A DNA stretch of 44,965 bases from Actinomyces sp. (GTDB lineage: Bacteria; Actinomycetota; Actinomycetes; Actinomycetales; Actinomycetaceae), in contig JALCNR010000019.1 in NCBI GenBank assembly GCA_022649165.1, positions 1 to 44,965 on the forward strand. Direction: 5' to 3'. The notes beneath the pieces are model-generated. The model did not search any database and had not been told where the DNA came from. It saw nothing but the letters and a program-made list of their open reading frames with translations. Every line of letters begins with the position of its first letter. Positions within the stretch are counted from its first letter, which is position 1. The position numbers and the translations under genes are program-made. Shown here in pieces: positions 42,583 to 44,965 of this stretch.

Positions 42583-43049
42583 TCCTGGGGATCGGCGCGG
42601 ACCTGGTGGCTCTGCCTGCCCTCGCGGAGCAGATGGGGCGGCCGGGTTCGCGCTTCCTCGCCGGTGCGCTCACCGCCCGCGAGCGGCGAGCCGTCCGTTC
42701 GCGCGTCCTCGCCCGCGGGGCGTCGCCCGAGGATCCGGCGGAGCTGGCTCCCCATGTGGGAGCGCGGTGGGCCGCGAAAGAGGCCGTCGTCAAGGCGTGG
42801 TCCGCGGCGCTGGCTGGCACCGCGCCGCCGATCGCCCCGGAGTCTGTGGACTGGCATGACATCGAGGTCGTCCAGGACCACTGGGGGCGTCCCTCGGTGG
42901 CCCTGCGCGGGCATGTCGCGGCCGAGGTCGAGCGCACGCTCGGCGGCGGCCTGGCCTGGCACCTGTCGGTGAGCCACGACGGGTCGCTCGCCCAGGCCGT
43001 CGCCATCCTGGAGCGGCCGGGAGCGGGAGCGGAGGCCGCGGGATGCTGA
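42579..43049 (+). CDS. acpS: Holo-[acyl-carrier-protein] synthase
   Basis: A 156-aa phosphopantetheinyl transferase. The Mg-binding Asp is in GIGADLVAL (Asp8) and the WAAKEAVVKAW helix carries the second acidic ligand and the basic CoA contacts. It moves phosphopantetheine from CoA to Ser1845 of the synthase. The start is GTG 42579, overlapping the fas stop (GTGA), so the two are produced together. A small hairpin CCGGG AGCC CCCGG (43082-43095) lies beyond its end, before the convergent adhesin gene. Confidence 0.93.
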   Translation: MILGIGADLVALPALAEQMGRPGSRFLAGALTARERRAVRSRVLARGASPEDPAELAPHVGARWAAKEAVVKAWSAALAGTAPPIAPESVDWHDIEVVQDHWGRPSVALRGHVAAEVERTLGGGLAWHLSVSHDGSLAQAVAILERPGAGAEAAGC

Positions 43050-43098
43050 GCGCCAGGCGCGGTGCCCGCGCCGCCCCGGAGCCGGGAGCCCCCGGGCC

Positions 43099-44610
43099 TC
43101 AGAACATCCGTCCCCTCACGGAGGCCGCCACGGCTCCCCCGCCCAGGACGAGGACCATCAGGCCCGCCATGGCGATCCGCGCCGCTCCACCCGCTCCGGT
43201 GGCCGCCAGACGCGGCCCCGGGGGAACGGACCCGGGAGCCGACGCCGTCGGCCCCTCGGGCGTGGGGGACGGCGGCGCCGGCGGGGGTGACGGTGTGTTG
43301 GCGAAAGGCCCGAGGTTCACGGTCACCCCGCGTTCGGCCACCTCGAACCCGTGCGCGAACCCGTCCAGGACGAAGCCCTCGGGGGCGGCGGTCTCCCGCA
43401 ACCGGTACTCCCCCGCCGCCAGGCCCTCCACCCGGAACGCTCCGGGCGCGGGATCGGCGTCCGCCGCCGCGCCGCCGCCCTCTCCCGTGTTGTCGGAGAC
43501 GGACATCGACCATCCTCCCGGCCCGGCGATCTCCCACTGCGAACCGGCCAGCGCCGATCCGTCCGGATCCGTCTTCGTCCACGCCACGTCGCCGGTCACC
43601 GGCGCCGCCCCCCAAGACACGGCCGCCGTGGAGTCCGCGCGCACCGGCGTCGCGTCCACCAAGATGAGCGTCTGCCCGTGCCCGCCCGAACGATCACGTG
43701 TGACCAGCAGCGACCCCTGGTTCTCCAAACCCTTCACGGTGGCAGTGAAGGTCGCGGATCCCGCCGGCGCGTCGATCGGCACCCGGACCCACAGCTCCTC
43801 CCCGTCCCCGACGGCCTCCAGGTCCACCGCCTCCCCGTCGGCGCCGACCACGAGGGGTTCCTCCGGCGTCCCCGGCCCCGACTGCTGGTCGAGGGACGGG
43901 GAGGTCTCGACGCGGACCGCGACGGACTCCTGGTTCGTCGACACGACGACGGGACCCGCCAGGGTTCCGGCCGTCGCGTCGCCGCCCGGCGCCGCCAACT
44001 CCACGGTGGGGCGCACCTGGTCCTCGGGCAGGCCCGTGTTGCCGGGCCCTGTGAGATAGGCGTAAAGGGCGGACACATTCGCCGAGTTCGCCTCCCCGAT
44101 CTGCCGGTCGTCCGTGAAATGCCAGATCGCGCCCTGGGTCGCGGCGATCGCCTGTTCCTCTGTCAGTCCCTCGGCACCGGCGGCCGCCCCCAGCCGGTCG
44201 AGATCGACGCGCGGATGGCTATGGGTGAGGATCCAGCCGACCTTGGCGCGCACCTCCGGCTGCGTGAATCGATTCGAGCCAGGGAACTCGTCCCATCCCA
44301 CTCGCTCCGCCTCCGTCATGAAACGCGCATCGACGCGGGACTCGACGCAGTAGGCGTAGACGTCGGGGATCTCCCGATCCGCCCGCGTGCGCACCGGGAA
44401 CAGCTTGGTCGCAAGGCTCCCCCGGTCGAAGGAGAAGCTCTCCCCGGGCCGGGCCTCCCCGGCCGCGCCGATCCTCGGCGCATCCGCCGCCGCGGGCGGA
44501 GCCGGTGCCGTCTCCGCCGGGACCGCCGCGCCCGCAGGAGCCGCCGGGGCCGCGAGGACGGCCAGGACCGCGACCGCCCGGGCCCACCGCTCACAGCGCC
44601 TGCCCCGCAT
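43099..44610 (-). CDS. Cell-wall-anchored thioester-domain adhesin with SpaA-like domain
   Basis: A 503-aa secreted surface protein. It has a signal peptide (residues 1-28, AVAVLAVLAAPAAPAGA). A TQXA thioester domain follows, in which Cys88 (YAYCVES) and Gln159 (ATQGAIWHF) are placed to form an internal Cys-Gln thioester that can bond covalently to host or partner amines. Then come a stalk with beta-sandwich features and a SpaA/Cna-B-like domain (about 355-440: WTKTDPDG, FRVEGLAAGEYRLRETAAPEGF). A Pro-rich spacer, a sortase signal LAATG, a hydrophobic helix and the basic end RGRMF complete it. Start ATG 44610 has GGGGG six bases upstream; 44625 and 44643 are alternatives. It overlaps the preceding gene. 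Confidence 0.85.
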   Translation of the reverse strand: MRGRRCERWARAVAVLAVLAAPAAPAGAAVPAETAPAPPAAADAPRIGAAGEARPGESFSFDRGSLATKLFPVRTRADREIPDVYAYCVESRVDARFMTEAERVGWDEFPGSNRFTQPEVRAKVGWILTHSHPRVDLDRLGAAAGAEGLTEEQAIAATQGAIWHFTDDRQIGEANSANVSALYAYLTGPGNTGLPEDQVRPTVELAAPGGDATAGTLAGPVVVSTNQESVAVRVETSPSLDQQSGPGTPEEPLVVGADGEAVDLEAVGDGEELWVRVPIDAPAGSATFTATVKGLENQGSLLVTRDRSGGHGQTLILVDATPVRADSTAAVSWGAAPVTGDVAWTKTDPDGSALAGSQWEIAGPGGWSMSVSDNTGEGGGAAADADPAPGAFRVEGLAAGEYRLRETAAPEGFVLDGFAHGFEVAERGVTVNLGPFANTPSPPPAPPSPTPEGPTASAPGSVPPGPRLAATGAGGAARIAMAGLMVLVLGGGAVAASVRGRMF

Positions 44611-44965
44611 CGGGCACCCCCGCATCGGCCAGCGCGCGCTCATCGGAGTCGAGGCTCCCGAGCTCGTCAGCCGCCTGTTCCTCGGCCGCCACCGCCGGGT
44701 CCTCGTCGCCAGACCGCGCGCGCGTGTCCCAGCGGTCGTGGACGCTGCCCGGTGCGGACGCCTCGGCGTCCCCCGGCGTCGCGGCGGCGTCCTGGCCCTC
44801 CGCCCGTCCCGTCTCCCCGCCCGGTTCCGGGGCGCTCCTCCTCTCGGGCCGGATCAGGGTCCCCCGCCCATAGGCCAGGTCGAAGCCGACGCCCTGCGCG
44901 GTGACAACCAGCTCGCCGCGCGCCTCCCCGCCCGAGTCGATCCAGGCGTTGACCCCCGCACGGCC
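44591..44965 (-). CDS. Unrecognised protein, C-terminal part (cut by window edge)
   Basis: The last 124 codons of a minus-strand gene entering from the right edge and ending TGA at 44591. Its first visible 35 residues (GVNAWIDSGGEARGELVVTAQGVGFDLAYGRGTLI) look like a folded beta-rich segment. The remaining 90 are acidic, Ala/Gly/Pro/Asp/Glu-rich and probably disordered. There is no sorting signal or membrane helix at the end, so it is not wall-anchored by sortase. The end overlaps the adhesin start by about 20 bases, suggesting cotranscription. Family unknown. Confidence 0.6.
   Translation of the reverse strand, partial: GRAGVNAWIDSGGEARGELVVTAQGVGFDLAYGRGTLIRPERRSAPEPGGETGRAEGQDAAATPGDAEASAPGSVHDRWDTRARSGDEDPAVAAEEQAADELGSLDSDERALADAGVPDAGQAL

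Noticed and set aside
1-44965. CRISPR arrays, tRNA genes, integrases or phage genes
   Set aside because: No regularly spaced repeats, no tRNA-like GTTCRANNC arms in gaps, and no integrase or structural phage protein in any frame.

Overview
The window is about 45 kb of very GC-rich DNA with long overlapping shadow ORFs in every frame, GTG/TTG starts, many short TANNNT-type -10 boxes lying directly before start codons, a single-polypeptide type I fatty acid synthase, an actinobacterial ileS T-box, and a thioester/SpaA adhesin with an LxxTG sorting signal. Together these suggest a facultatively anaerobic, sugar-using actinobacterium of the Actinomycetaceae type (Actinomyces/Schaalia-like). The genus is an inference. 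No tRNA, rRNA, CRISPR array, prophage or intact insertion sequence was found.

Left third (1-11,000). The 5' end of ileS with a T-box leader is followed by a TetR/quinone-reductase pair behind a 12-bp-arm palindrome, a DUF4349 lipoprotein, an MFS exporter, a DUF2249 protein and an SDR dehydrogenase. Then comes a scarred segment (5,262-6,451): the tail of a membrane protein, a 247-bp fragment identical to part of glpC but carrying a 75-bp deletion, and an apparent fusion of a response-regulator receiver domain to part of a histidine kinase. A DEAD-box helicase follows, behind a leader with three consecutive hairpins. Next are a two-domain VOC protein, an isoaspartyl peptidase/asparaginase, and a second scar where remnants of a LuxR-type regulator and a CPBP protease abut (10,527-11,000).

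Middle (11,000-28,400). The overlapping glpA-glpB-glpC operon encodes anaerobic glycerol-3-phosphate dehydrogenase. It is followed by a CPA1 Na+/H+ antiporter, an M13 metallopeptidase, a small lipoprotein and aminopeptidase N. A carbohydrate block holds PTS EIIB-EIIA(Glc) and EIIB-malQ, with no EIIC here. A TesB thioesterase and the ABC-F translation factor EttA complete this part. Several convergent pairs are separated by strong inverted repeats.

Right third (28,400-44,965). A tightly coupled operon runs birA - biotin carboxylase/BCCP - carboxyltransferase - fas (about 3,136 aa) - acpS. It encodes biotin loading, malonyl-CoA production, fatty acid synthesis and ACP activation in one run of overlapping start and stop codons. 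An AT-rich palindrome lies at the very start of birA. The window ends with a sortase-type thioester adhesin and the 3' end of an unrecognised acidic protein.

Start sites, promoters and stem-loops were read by eye. No database, alignment or folding program was used.
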